Counted from the first letter of the stretch, positions 8,904 to 17,754 are shown. The stretch is 64,000 bases of DNA from Gottfriedia solisilvae (GCF_002128405.1 NZ_NETJ01000004.1:434001-498000), one strand, 5' to 3'. Numbers and translations are program-made. The notes: generated by a model not told the origin, from the letters alone.

Positions 8904-9701
8904 TTAGTTTGAGTCAGTATTCTCTTCTGTAGAACCAGAATTTTCTTCATCTGATTCTGTATCAGAAACGTTTCCAGATGTATTCATTGTATCTGAATCT
9001 TTTGCTTCACTTTTTGTATTTTCAGCATTAATAATTGCAGATACATCTTGACCTTGATATTTCTCAGGGTTAATTGCTACACCATCTTTACGTAATTCAA
9101 AATGAACATGAATGCCATTTTCTTTACCGATTAATGATGTTCCAGCAACACCTAGAGCTTGTCCTTGCGTTACTTTAGAACCTTCTTCAACACTGATTGA
9201 TTTTAAGCTTTGGTAGTAAGAAACTAAACCATTTCCATTATCTACTTCAACCACATAACCTAGTTCAGCATCTTTTTGTGCTTTTGTAACTGTACCACTT
9301 AATGCAGCTGTTACACCAAATTCTTTACCACTCTTATCAACTAAATCCATTCCTGTGTTGATTGCATAAGTTGAACCATCCACTAGAATTAAAGATTGTT
9401 GTTGTTGATCCTTTGAAGCTGAATCATCATAAAAATGACTCTTCACTTGAACTGTCGTATCCTTTGCAACAGGATATGATAGTTTTTCTTCTGTTTTTGT
9501 TACCGGTACTGCATCTGGCTCATTTGTGTCAATTGCTGTTCCAGTTTGTTTTGTTGGAGTAGGGGCATTACTATATTGATACCATAACGCACCTGTTAAA
9601 ATAACTGCTGCACTCACTAAATAAATTGCTGGTACTACCCAACGCTTTCTTAACATTTTCACAACTTTTTGAGAAGTTTTTTTGTTTTGTTCCTCTCTCA
9701 T
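8904..9701 (-). CDS. spoIIQ: Stage II sporulation protein Q
   Basis: Encodes 265 residues from the ATG at 9701 (MREEQNKKTSQK), which follows an AGAGGTGATAAGG site. SpoIIQ is the forespore membrane protein that binds SpoIIIAH across the intermembrane space and is needed for engulfment and sigma-G activity. One membrane helix (VVPAIYLVSAAVILTGALWY) precedes an extracytoplasmic LytM/M23 domain. The domain keeps HVHFE but has NTGMD where active M23 peptidases have HxGxD, so one zinc ligand is missing, as in other Bacillus SpoIIQ. The acidic, Ser/Thr-rich tail is longer than the domain needs. Forespore (sigma-F) expression is expected from the family. Confidence 0.95.
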   Translation of the reverse strand: MREEQNKKTSQKVVKMLRKRWVVPAIYLVSAAVILTGALWYQYSNAPTPTKQTGTAIDTNEPDAVPVTKTEEKLSYPVAKDTTVQVKSHFYDDSASKDQQQQSLILVDGSTYAINTGMDLVDKSGKEFGVTAALSGTVTKAQKDAELGYVVEVDNGNGLVSYYQSLKSISVEEGSKVTQGQALGVAGTSLIGKENGIHVHFELRKDGVAINPEKYQGQDVSAIINAENTKSEAKDSDTMNTSGNVSDTESDEENSGSTEENTDSN

Positions 9702-9847
9702 CCTTATCACCTCTGCAATCATTGTCAACAGATTCCAGAAATTATATACGCAATTTAGAAAATTTTAATTCGACAAAATTCTTATTTTTCAAAATACTAC
9801 CATCTAATCCACAATATATCCGTTAAATATTAACAATTGTTGCCTAG

Positions 9848-9891
9848 TTATACACAGATTCATACTAGTTATACACAACTTTTGTGGATAA
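9848..9891. promoter_or_regulatory. DnaA-box group upstream of spoIIQ
   Basis: Three 9-mers that match the DnaA box TTATNCACA lie within 44 bases: TTATACACA at 9848-9856 and 9869-9877 (21 bp apart, two helical turns) and TTATCCACA on the other strand at 9883-9891. They sit in the 326-bp region between spoIIQ and the T-box promoter. Binding is inferred from the motif only. Confidence 0.6.
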
Positions 9892-10026
9892 CTATGTTTA
9901 TGTAAATATGAAAATGGAAGAATATTTTTCTTGCATTTTATTTTTATTCAAAATATAATCACACTACAAGCTTGTTAGACATTTTAATAATGGCTAGATC
10001 GATAAAATTAACTTTTAAATTCTGTT

Positions 10027-10032
10027 TATAAT
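10027..10032 (+). promoter_or_regulatory. Probable -10 element of the T-box transcript
   Basis: A perfect TATAAT lies about 12 bases before the first conserved bases of the T-box leader, so transcription would start near 10039. No convincing -35 hexamer is visible 17 bases upstream. Confidence 0.5.
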
Positions 10033-10038
10033 AAATTT

Positions 10039-10356
10039 CTGCAATGATGAAGAAGAGTAGACTATATGAATGTTTCAGAGAGCTGACGGTTGGTGCGAGT
10101 CAGTACGGACATATTTTTGAATGGGCTTCTGAGCAGCCAAACCGAACCACAAACTGTGCAGTAGGCTTTGGCGGACGTCTCACCGATAAAAGAGACAGGT
10201 ATTCAAACTTATGTTTCGATACTGCTTTTTGTTTGTCACAAGTAGTTCAGATCCATTTGTTTTGATACTGCAAAGTGAGTCTAATACGGTATTAGACTAA
10301 TTAAGGTGGCACCACGGGAGTCCTCGTCCTTTTTATAAGGCGAGGACTCTTTTTTG
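10039..10356 (+). promoter_or_regulatory. T-box riboswitch, tryptophan specifier (UGG)
   Basis: The leader has the parts of a T-box: the AGUA S-turn (AGAGTAGA, near 10055); the apical helix CTGAC/GTCAG at 10083-10103 enclosing GGTTGGTGCGA; the 3' side of stem I, GAATGGGCTTCTGAG; the T-box core AAGGTGGCACCACGG at 10303-10317; and a terminator (stem GAGTCCTCG/CGAGGACTC, T run to 10356). In the stem I pattern the specifier is UGG at 10122-10124, so uncharged tRNA-Trp should permit read-through. The antiterminator bulge reads UGGC, which would pair with a G discriminator base; Bacillus tRNA-Trp has G73. It controls the peptide-binding protein gene that follows. Confidence 0.88.
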
Positions 10357-10381
10357 TGTCCAAAAAAAGGAGAGATCACAC

Positions 10382-12001
10382 ATGTTATTCAATAAAAAGA
10401 GCTTTATTACTTTCACAATATTACTTTCGCTGACATTAACAGCATGTAGCAACAAAGGAACTCAAGTTCAAAATACATCTAAAGATCAGACGCTACGATT
10501 AATGGATACTTCCGATATCGTAAGTCTTGATAGCTCACTTGCTTTAGATGGCCCTTCATTAAATGCATTAAATAGTGTCATGGAAGGTCTATATATGCCT
10601 AATGATAAAGGTGAGTATGTACCTGCAGCCGCTAAATCTCATAAAGTAAGTGAGGATGGCAAGGTTTATACATTTACTTTAAGAGATGCCAAATATTCAA
10701 ATGGCGAAAAAGTAACCGCTCAAGATTTTGTTTTTGCAATGAAAAGAGCAATTGATCCAAAAACAAAAGCACAATTTGCTTACGACTTATATGATATTGA
10801 AAATGCCCAAGAAATTAATCAAGGAAAGCTTCCTGTGGAAAAACTCGGCGTGACTGCCTTAGATGATCAAACACTTGAAATAAAATTAGAGCGTGCTATT
10901 CCATATTTTATCCAATTAACAAGTTTACCTATGTATTTCCCTTTAAACGAGAAGTTCGTTAAAGAACAAGGCAATAAATACGGGTTAGAGGCGAATACAA
11001 CTTTATATAATGGACCTTATGTTGTTAATAGTTGGGATCATGGTTCTGGATTTTCAATGAAAAAAAATGATCAATACTATGATAAAAAGAATGTAAAAGT
11101 AAATGAGATTGAAGTTAAGGTCATGAAAGAAACAACAACTGCAGTGAATTTATATGAAACTGGCGAACTTGATCAAGCAATTATTGATTCAAGTGTAATT
11201 GATCGTTTTAAAGACAATAGTGAATTACAAAAATTAGCAATGCCAATTATTTCTTATATAAGCTTTAATCAACAAAATCCATTATTAGCTAATAGTAAAG
11301 TACGAACAGCAATTTCAAATGCATTCAATAAAGAAGATATTAGTAATGTGTTATTAAACGATGGCTCAATCCCAACTGATCGAATTGTACCGAAAGGACT
11401 TGTAAAGGATTCAAAAGGAAATGATTTTGTCAGTTCAACGGAACATTCGTCATCAATTGAACTATCAAAAGCGAAATCACTTTTTAAAGATGCACTTTCA
11501 GAAAGTGGAAAATCTAATGTTTCACTTTCATTATTAGTTAATGATAGTAATACGTCTCGTAAAATAGGTGAGTACATTAAGTCTCAACTAGAAACGAATT
11601 TACAAGGGCTAACGGTTGATATTATTGTACAGCCCGCTCAACAGAAGTTTGAATTACGCCAACAAGGCGATTATGATTTATCTTTAGATACATGGGGAGC
11701 AGATTATCCTGATCCAACAACTTATTTAGAACTATTTACGTCTAAATCGGCTTTAAACGTACTAAATTACAGTAATAAACAATATGACGACTTATTACTC
11801 AAGGCGAACACAGTTAGCATTCAGAATGAAACAGAACGCCTTGAATTGCTTCATAAAGCTGAAGACATCTTATTAAATGATGCAGTTATCGAACCAATCT
11901 ATCAAGCCGGCTATGTATACCTTCAAAAGGAATCAGTCACAGGAATTAAAGTACGACCGTTTGTTGGTTATTTCTATTACAAATATGCAAATAAGCAGTA
12001 A
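10382..12001 (+). CDS. Oligopeptide ABC transporter substrate-binding lipoprotein (OppA/DppE type)
   Basis: Encodes 539 residues, typical for family 5 peptide-binding proteins. A signal peptide ends in lipobox LTAC (Cys22), so the protein should be anchored outside the membrane and deliver peptides to an Opp permease. Family stretches include TFTLRDAKYSNGEKVTAQDFVFAMKR split over residues 98-122 and the C-terminal LDTWGADYPDPTTYLELF region. An AAAGGAGAG site precedes ATG. It stands alone: no permease or ATPase genes are adjacent, so it must use a transporter encoded elsewhere. Transcription depends on the tryptophan T-box upstream, which suggests a role in obtaining peptides during Trp shortage. 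Confidence 0.93.
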   Translation: MLFNKKSFITFTILLSLTLTACSNKGTQVQNTSKDQTLRLMDTSDIVSLDSSLALDGPSLNALNSVMEGLYMPNDKGEYVPAAAKSHKVSEDGKVYTFTLRDAKYSNGEKVTAQDFVFAMKRAIDPKTKAQFAYDLYDIENAQEINQGKLPVEKLGVTALDDQTLEIKLERAIPYFIQLTSLPMYFPLNEKFVKEQGNKYGLEANTTLYNGPYVVNSWDHGSGFSMKKNDQYYDKKNVKVNEIEVKVMKETTTAVNLYETGELDQAIIDSSVIDRFKDNSELQKLAMPIISYISFNQQNPLLANSKVRTAISNAFNKEDISNVLLNDGSIPTDRIVPKGLVKDSKGNDFVSSTEHSSSIELSKAKSLFKDALSESGKSNVSLSLLVNDSNTSRKIGEYIKSQLETNLQGLTVDIIVQPAQQKFELRQQGDYDLSLDTWGADYPDPTTYLELFTSKSALNVLNYSNKQYDDLLLKANTVSIQNETERLELLHKAEDILLNDAVIEPIYQAGYVYLQKESVTGIKVRPFVGYFYYKYANKQ

Positions 12002-12036
12002 TGAAGTTATATCATCAATTACTTGCCTAACAAAAA

Positions 12037-12064
12037 AACAGACCTATGGTGGTCTGTTTTTTTG
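12037..12064 (+). terminator. Terminator after the peptide-binding protein
   Basis: Eight-bp stem AACAGACC/GGTCTGTT with a six-base loop and a T run, 35 bases after the stop codon. It ends the T-box controlled transcript. Confidence 0.9.
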
Positions 12065-12123
12065 TTTTGGCTCTGTTATTGGGAGTAATCAAACTTTTAA
12101 AACAAAGGCTCTGTTAAAAAAAG

Positions 12124-12310
12124 ATGCTGATTTCCATTCCAGGTACTTCGCTTTCCATGGGGCGAGACTTGAGCCTCGGTTCCACACGATGTGGATCATG
12201 CATGTGTTACGACAGGACGTCGTGGTTTTAACATGCCTACCTTACTTGGCCTCCGGGGTCTCAAGTTTCCCGCATCTCCCATAGGAGTCTTCGCACCTTC
12301 CATTCCAATT
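12124..12310. repeat. Interspersed palindromic repeat of Bacillus type, about 190 bp
   Basis: The segment between the terminator and spoIID is more GC-rich than its surroundings. Its arms read inwards as an imperfect inverted repeat: GATTTCCATTCCAGGTACTT at the left and AGTCTTCGCACCTTCCATTC at the right, with GAGACTTGAGCC answered by GGTCTCAAG. I recall closely similar sequences scattered in Bacillus intergenic regions; they look like non-autonomous (MITE/REP-like) elements. No transposase is present. The flanks (12065-12123 and 12311-12446) show no gene. Confidence 0.6.
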
Positions 12311-12446
12311 GCTCTCGAACCAGTTATTCACTTTTCATGCACTTAATGTATTTAGCTAAAATCAACAATTAACCGCGCCTAAATACAAACAGGAGTCTGA
12401 TTACGATCTAAATAAAATACATTCCATACCGCAATTATCTACTCTG

Positions 12447-13478
12447 TTATTTCTTTGCAGCTTCACTTAGTTCTTCAAAGTCTTTTTTATTTAACGATGT
12501 AATAGATATATCTTTATAATAGTACTTTACAATTTCATCATATAGCTTTCCTTGTTTTGCCATTTCATTTGCACCGTATTGACTCATTCCAACCCCATGA
12601 CCATATCCCTTTGTTGTGATGATGATTTGGTTATCTTTTCTTTCCCATGAAAAGTCAGTTGATCGCAGCTCTAATTTTTCTCGAATTTCTTTTCCTGTTA
12701 GTATGGTCTTACCAAATGCTACTTGTTCTACTCTATTACTTTTTGTTCTAGAGATGACTTTTCCGACACTAGATTTAGAGGTAAGACTTATTCCTAGCTT
12801 TGATTCGAACTCTTTTACAGAAAACGCCTTTTTGGCTATATAATTTGGGGCCACAGAATCCCATGGACTAGCAACACTTTTTAAGTATGGTAGACTATTT
12901 TTCCAGTATTCTTCGGAATTCTCTGTATAACCATTACTTGAGGAGAAGAATGATGCTGTGATAGGTTGTCCATCGTATGTTAATATTTGACCTTCTGTAG
13001 CTTTTACAGCATCCTCAAGCTTCTTTATTTTCGAATCATAATCCGCTCCATATTTCTTTTTTAAATCGTCGCGATCCTGGAATACTTGGAATTGGACTGT
13101 ATCATTTACAATCCCACCTTCATCTAATTCAGTACCCTCTTCTAAGCGTTTAACGATAAATGTCCTTGCACTTAAGCTCTGCGCCTTTAATGCTTCAGGC
13201 TCAAATATAGCAGGCATTTCTGATGCTACAACACCTAAAACATATTCTTCAATTGGAAGCTTTTCAACCTTTTTCGTTTTAGTTCGATAAACCGATATCT
13301 CTACTAGTTCATTTTTATTTTTACTAGCTGCCTCCACTTGATTCGCATTGTACTGTAATTGATCTGTTAATTTACCATCCGTCTGGCTATGAAACGGAAG
13401 AACTAGCAATGTTGGTAAAATAATTACAACTGAGCATGTTGTTAATCCTGCAGTAATTAATGTTTTAAATGATTTCAT
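12447..13478 (-). CDS. spoIID: Stage II sporulation protein D
   Basis: Encodes 343 residues from the ATG at 13478, which follows AGGAGG; an ATG 24 bases earlier lies before that site and is less likely. SpoIID is a membrane-anchored lytic transglycosylase that, with SpoIIP and SpoIIM, thins septal peptidoglycan and drives engulfment. A single N-terminal helix (TLITAGLTTCSVVIILPTLLVLPF) is followed by the SpoIID/LytB domain, with the conserved YVLGVVASEMPAIFEPEALK stretch (acidic catalytic Glu in VASEMP) and the C-terminal GYGHGVGMSQYGA motif. Mother-cell sigma-E control is expected from the family. No clear terminator follows. Confidence 0.96.
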   Translation of the reverse strand: MKSFKTLITAGLTTCSVVIILPTLLVLPFHSQTDGKLTDQLQYNANQVEAASKNKNELVEISVYRTKTKKVEKLPIEEYVLGVVASEMPAIFEPEALKAQSLSARTFIVKRLEEGTELDEGGIVNDTVQFQVFQDRDDLKKKYGADYDSKIKKLEDAVKATEGQILTYDGQPITASFFSSSNGYTENSEEYWKNSLPYLKSVASPWDSVAPNYIAKKAFSVKEFESKLGISLTSKSSVGKVISRTKSNRVEQVAFGKTILTGKEIREKLELRSTDFSWERKDNQIIITTKGYGHGVGMSQYGANEMAKQGKLYDEIVKYYYKDISITSLNKKDFEELSEAAKK

Positions 13479-13736
13479 CCTTTTCCTCCTATCCATTTCC
13501 AAAAAGCATTCCCTGGCAATTTACATCTAATTGCCGTTCTAGAGCTAATTTATGAAGATGGACAAGCATTTAGAACAATTTTCGCAAGATGTTAGTATGT
13601 AAATATTATTCTTTTTCATTATTTTTAGAATATTTTATAGGATTTTTGCCTATAACTGTATAGTAGAAAGTTGATTAAAGTTTACATGCAAATAACTACA
13701 TTCTTTTTCGCCATTATTCCATTCGCATGTAATAAA
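13479..13736. other. Intergenic region between spoIID and murAA, no gene seen
   Basis: The 320 bases between the two genes hold the murAA terminator at the right end and presumably the spoIID promoter. I could not place a convincing sigma-E promoter. A 24-codon open frame on the minus strand lacks a ribosome-binding site and was not accepted as a gene. Confidence 0.5.
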
Positions 13737-13780
13737 AAATGCCCGACTCCATGTGGGGAAACACATAGTGCCAGGCATTT
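13737..13780 (-). terminator. Terminator after murAA
   Basis: Long imperfect hairpin, AAATGCCTGGCAC...ATGTG paired with CACAT...GGGCATTT on the minus strand, followed by a run of T. It begins 18 bases after the murAA stop. Confidence 0.85.
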
Positions 13781-13798
13781 CATCATTGTTTTTTAGTT

Positions 13799-15103
13799 TT
13801 ACGCTTGTAAGTCTTTCAGTGTTTCTTCTTCAATTGCTGTGCTTGGTTCGTTTACACGTTCAATGTCCGCTCCAAGTGCAGCAAGCTTTTCATGGAAGTT
13901 TACATATCCACGATCTAAGTGTTTTAATTCTGTTACACGAGTATAGCCGTCAACTACAAGTCCAGCAAGGATTAATGATGCAGCAGCACGTAAATCAGTT
14001 GCAGCTACTTCTGCTCCTTGAAGATTGTTTGGTCCATGGATAATTGTAGAACGACCTTCAATTTTTATGTTTGCATTCATGCGTCTGAATTCTTCAACGT
14101 GCATGAAACGATTTTCAAATACTGTTTCAGTGATCATGCCTGTTCCATTAGCTCTTAATAGAAGTGCCATCATTTGAGATTGCATATCTGTTGGGAAGCC
14201 TGGGTGAGGCATTGTTTTAATGTCTACAGGTTTTAAATTATCCGTTCCAATCACTCGAAGACCTTCTTCTTCCTCGATAATTGTAACACCCATTTCACGC
14301 ATTTTCGCTACAACTGAGCTTAAATGTTCTGGAACTGCATTTTCAATTAAAACATTACCATTCGTAATAGCAGCTGCAACCATAAATGTTCCCGCTTCTA
14401 CACGGTCTGGAATAATATGATGAGTTGTACCAAATAATGTTGGTACTCCTTCAATACGAATTGTACCTGTACCTGCGCCACGAACTTTTCCACCCATTGA
14501 GTTGATAAAGTTAGCAAGATCAACGATTTCTGGTTCTTTTGCAGCATTTTCAATTACTGTTGTACCTTCAGCTAAAGAAGCTGCAGACATAATATTTTCA
14601 GTTGCACCAACACTTGGGAAATCTAAATAGATTTTAGCTCCTTTTAAACGGCCATTAGATTTTGCTTCAACAAAACCATTTCCAACCGTAATTTGAGCAC
14701 CCATTGCCTCAAATCCTTTTAGATGTTGTTCAATTGGTCTAGAACCGATTGCACAACCACCAGGTAATGCCACACGAGCATGACCGTTCCTCGCTAATAG
14801 TGGTCCCATTACAAGAATAGATGCTCGCATTTTACGAACATATTCAAATGGTGCTTCAACATGTAAATCTTTTGAAGCATCAACTGTTACTGTATTGTTT
14901 GTGAACGCAACTTCTGTATTTAAATTACGAAGAACTTCGTTAATCGTGTAAACATCAGATAGAGTTGGTACGTCATGTATTATATTTTTTCCTTCACTAG
15001 CTAGTAGCGCTGCAGCAAGAACTGGTAAGACAGCATTTTTTGCACCTTCTACACGTACAGTGCCTTGAAGCTGTTTCCCGCCACGGACAATGATTTTATC
15101 CAA
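13799..15103 (-). CDS. murAA: UDP-N-acetylglucosamine 1-carboxyvinyltransferase (first copy)
   Basis: Encodes 434 residues of the EPSP-synthase fold. MurA transfers enolpyruvate from PEP to UDP-GlcNAc, the first committed step of peptidoglycan synthesis. The catalytic cysteine is Cys117 in [18 protein letters not shown], the site of fosfomycin attack. The start is TTG at 15103, six bases after GGAGGGG. It lies between ywmB and spoIID as B. subtilis murAA does, so I assign it as that paralogue; a second MurA is at 57208. Confidence 0.95.
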   Translation of the reverse strand: MDKIIVRGGKQLQGTVRVEGAKNAVLPVLAAALLASEGKNIIHDVPTLSDVYTINEVLRNLNTEVAFTNNTVTVDASKDLHVEAPFEYVRKMRASILVMGPLLARNGHARVALPGGCAIGSRPIEQHLKGFEAMGAQITVGNGFVEAKSNGRLKGAKIYLDFPSVGATENIMSAASLAEGTTVIENAAKEPEIVDLANFINSMGGKVRGAGTGTIRIEGVPTLFGTTHHIIPDRVEAGTFMVAAAITNGNVLIENAVPEHLSSVVAKMREMGVTIIEEEEGLRVIGTDNLKPVDIKTMPHPGFPTDMQSQMMALLLRANGTGMITETVFENRFMHVEEFRRMNANIKIEGRSTIIHGPNNLQGAEVAATDLRAAASLILAGLVVDGYTRVTELKHLDRGYVNFHEKLAALGADIERVNEPSTAIEEETLKDLQA

Positions 15104-15135
15104 GCTTTTCCCCTCCGTGTCCTAAAATAGATCTA

Positions 15136-15855
15136 TCAATATTCTACTGTTATAATCGGTGTTCCAATAATAATTGTTTTTGATTCATCAACATTGTTTT
15201 CACGAATTGCAATTTGTAAATTAATTTTTTTGCCATTTGCAACCAGAGCGTCATTCCACTGTTCAGTATATGCTGAGACAGAGACGAATGCCCCTTCTTT
15301 TATTTCTTCAATTTTTGTTGCTTTGAATGTCTCCAAAAAATCATTTTTTATACCCTGCAAAACACCTTCAAGTTTACCACCCATTGTCCCTTTAATACAA
15401 GTAAAAAAAGTAGGTTCTTCATTAAAAATATTTTCCAGTGATTGATCAATTAGATTTTTGGTTTCTTTTTCAGTTCGTTGGTCCCATTTAGTCCCTGTTA
15501 ATTCATAAATAACATAACTACTATTGTCATTAGTAGATGTAACGACAAGTCTTTCTGTGACAAAAGTATGATTGGATACACCAATTATTTTATTTTTTTC
15601 TTTATCTATAGACCATTTAAAATTTTTAAAATTATTTTTATACTTTTTCATTACTTCTGTTGCCGAAGTATTTATTTTAGCTTCTCTTGCATATAAATTC
15701 CAATTTGTAATAGAAATGTCTTTTTTATTTAATACATCTGCAAAACGATTTAATTGACCTACTCCCGTCTCTGCCATACCGATTTTATTTATATTAAAGA
15801 ACATTACTGATGCAACACTAATCGTGATTAATAATAAATAGAATATTTTTTTCAT
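15136..15855 (-). CDS. ywmB: YwmB family protein
   Basis: Encodes 239 residues. The N-terminus is a signal peptide or membrane anchor (FYLLLITISVASVMFF), so the protein is probably extracytoplasmic. The length, the position between ywzB and murAA, and motifs such as TGTKWDQRTEKE match the YwmB family, whose fold resembles TATA-box-binding proteins but whose function is unknown. The start is unusual: its ribosome-binding site (GGAGAGGGG) is the 3' arm of a terminator-like hairpin and seven U's lead directly into the AUG. Confidence 0.85.
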   Translation of the reverse strand: MKKIFYLLLITISVASVMFFNINKIGMAETGVGQLNRFADVLNKKDISITNWNLYAREAKINTSATEVMKKYKNNFKNFKWSIDKEKNKIIGVSNHTFVTERLVVTSTNDNSSYVIYELTGTKWDQRTEKETKNLIDQSLENIFNEEPTFFTCIKGTMGGKLEGVLQGIKNDFLETFKATKIEEIKEGAFVSVSAYTEQWNDALVANGKKINLQIAIRENNVDESKTIIIGTPIITVEY

Positions 15856-15903
15856 AAAAAAATCCCCCTCTCCTACTTTTCATTTTTCACAGGTAGAGAG
15901 GGG
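15856..15903 (-). terminator. Terminator/attenuator-like hairpin overlapping the ywmB ribosome-binding site
   Basis: On the minus strand CCCCTCTCTAC pairs with GTAGGAGAGGGG (11 pairs, one bulged G, about 17-base loop) and seven T follow, ending at the ywmB ATG. It can end ywzB transcription and would also hide the ywmB Shine-Dalgarno sequence in any read-through transcript. Confidence 0.8.
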
Positions 15904-15938
15904 TTTATACGATGTATCGTAACACAACTTCTGACAAA

Positions 15939-16178
15939 TTATTTCAACAAAAATGTGAGGTCTTTTGCATACTGTAAATAATTTAAGAAAAAACTACTGA
16001 CTGATGAAGAAATCGTAATTGTTAACAGGACCATAAACAGTCGAATTTGGGGAACATGACCTTTTTTCATAATACTTTCCCACTTTATCGCTGTTATTGC
16101 CCACCAAGTTAAAATAATGAATATTAAATTGACAATAATAGCTAATAAAGCCTCTGTGCCAAGTAATGTTTTCATCAT
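15939..16178 (-). CDS. ywzB: DUF1146 family small membrane protein (YwzB)
   Basis: Encodes 79 residues with two predicted membrane helices (about 10-30 and 45-66) separated by a basic loop (KWESIMKKGHVPQIR). The length, the WWAITAIKWE motif and the position just before ywmB match the DUF1146/YwzB family, found near ATP synthase and murAA in Bacilli; the function is unknown. Two adjacent ATG codons follow AAGGAGG; the first gives four-base spacing, the second seven, so the start may be 16175. Confidence 0.85.
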   Translation of the reverse strand: MMKTLLGTEALLAIIVNLIFIILTWWAITAIKWESIMKKGHVPQIRLFMVLLTITISSSVSSFFLNYLQYAKDLTFLLK

Positions 16179-16209
16179 TTTCCCTCCTTTTTCGATAAAC
16201 TAAAAAGAA

Positions 16210-16235
16210 AAAGTGTAGGAGTTACCCTACACTTT
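16210..16235 (-). terminator. Terminator of the nuo operon
   Basis: Ten-bp stem AAAGTGTAGG/CCTACACTTT with a six-base loop, followed by T-rich sequence on the minus strand. It starts 20 bases after the nuoN stop codon. Confidence 0.9.
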
Positions 16236-16254
16236 CAATCTTATTACATTCATT

Positions 16255-17751
16255 TTAAGCTTGAAAGAAATCTTTTACAATTTCTAACTGATGGAATACA
16301 TCATAAGCTAAAGATGGTTTGATTCCAAGTGCAACAGTCATGATTACACAAATGATTACAACAAGGATATGCGTTTTTGGAAGAACAACTGGACGTTCTT
16401 CGCCACTTCTGAAGAATACATTTTGTAAAATGCCAAAGTAGTAAAAGTAAGAGATTACTGTCGTTAATAGTAAAATTCCACCAAGTACATAAAATCCTTT
16501 AACTGGAACAAAAGCCCCCATAAAGATATTTAATTTTCCGATGAAACCTGAAGTTAACGGAATCCCCGCTAATGACAAAACAAAAATTGTCATTGCAATG
16601 GCTAAATAAGGATTTGATTTAACAAGTCCAGCAAATGCTGAAAGCGAGTCAGAACCTCTTTGCTGTTGTACATTATAAACAATTGTTAAAATACCAATTG
16701 TCATGAAAGTATAAGCTAATAAGTAGAACCAAATACTTTCAAACATAAATGGTGAAATACTTAAAAATGCAACAAGTATATAACCGCCATGCGCGATACC
16801 TGAGTATGCTAACATACGTTTTAAATTGTTTTGTTTTAAAGCAATTGTATTCCCTATGATCATCGAAAGTGCTGCTAATACACCTACAACTGGCTGCATT
16901 ACTTCAAATACTGATTTTTGCTGTTCCATCAGTAAAGCACCAGTGAAAATTGATAGGAATATACGTAAAACAATAATAAAACCGCCAGTTTTTGAAACTG
17001 TTGCTAAAAATGCTGTTACAGGTGTTGGCGCTCCTTCATAAACATCTGGTGCCCACATATGGAACGGTACAGATGCTAATTTGAATGACAAACCAACAAA
17101 TACTAAAACGAATGCAATGATTAGTAAAAACTCATTACTACTAGCAACCCCTTGAGAAAGCGCTAGATTCATCTCTGTGATGTTTGTTGTACCAGTTAAG
17201 CCATAAGTATAGCTTAAGCCGAATAATGTAATAGCAGTTGAAATACCACCGTTGATTACATATTTAAGTGCAGCCTCTGAAGATCCTTCTCGTCTTTTTT
17301 GAATTCCTACTAAAATATAAGAAGAAATTGAAAGAAGCTCTAATCCAACAAATAACGTGATTAAATCACTGCTTGAAGCCATATACATAGTTCCAATTAA
17401 TGCAGTAATAAATAATGTGTAGTATTCTGACTGCTCAGAGATTGTATGATCTCCTAAAGCTAGTAACAGTACTAAAATTGCGCCAATTAACAAAATTGTT
17501 TTAAAAACAAGTGAAAATGAATCAAGTTTGAATGTGCCAAATAATAAATTGACTGGTTCATGATTATATAGTGTGATAAGCCATACAAATGCTGCTACAA
17601 CACTAATTAATCCTACCCAACCGATTACTTTACGACTTACGTTTTTAGGCAATACCAGTTCAAGAACTAATAGAAGAAGTGCGGCAGCTATTAGAATGAT
17701 CTCTGGACCCATTGATTCCCATTGAAATTCAGATAATGCTTTCCATGTCAT
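16255..17751 (-). CDS. nuoN: NADH-quinone oxidoreductase subunit N
   Basis: Encodes 498 residues with about 14 membrane helices, one of the three antiporter-like proton-pumping subunits of complex I. Characteristic stretches include FVGLELLSISSYILVG (with the conserved glutamate of helix 5) and SFKLASVPFHMWAPDVYEGAPTP (lysine and histidine on the half-channel). It is the last gene of the operon, three bases after nuoM, with a GAGGTG ribosome-binding site inside nuoM's end. No electron-input genes follow it. Confidence 0.96.
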   Translation of the reverse strand: MTWKALSEFQWESMGPEIILIAAALLLLVLELVLPKNVSRKVIGWVGLISVVAAFVWLITLYNHEPVNLLFGTFKLDSFSLVFKTILLIGAILVLLLALGDHTISEQSEYYTLFITALIGTMYMASSSDLITLFVGLELLSISSYILVGIQKRREGSSEAALKYVINGGISTAITLFGLSYTYGLTGTTNITEMNLALSQGVASSNEFLLIIAFVLVFVGLSFKLASVPFHMWAPDVYEGAPTPVTAFLATVSKTGGFIIVLRIFLSIFTGALLMEQQKSVFEVMQPVVGVLAALSMIIGNTIALKQNNLKRMLAYSGIAHGGYILVAFLSISPFMFESIWFYLLAYTFMTIGILTIVYNVQQQRGSDSLSAFAGLVKSNPYLAIAMTIFVLSLAGIPLTSGFIGKLNIFMGAFVPVKGFYVLGGILLLTTVISYFYYFGILQNVFFRSGEERPVVLPKTHILVVIICVIMTVALGIKPSLAYDVFHQLEIVKDFFQA

Positions 17752-17754
17752 CTT

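Noticed and set aside
10044-10265. A 73-codon plus-strand open frame before the peptide-binding protein
   Set aside because: It lies wholly inside the T-box leader; the conserved bases are explained by RNA structure and no ribosome-binding site precedes it.
11877-12284. A 135-codon plus-strand open frame at the end of the peptide-binding protein gene
   Set aside because: It starts inside the gene in another frame and runs through the terminator and the interspersed repeat.
13545-13619. A 24-codon minus-strand open frame with a CxxCxxC pattern between spoIID and murAA
   Set aside because: There is no ribosome-binding site and no recognisable promoter or homologue; too short to support.
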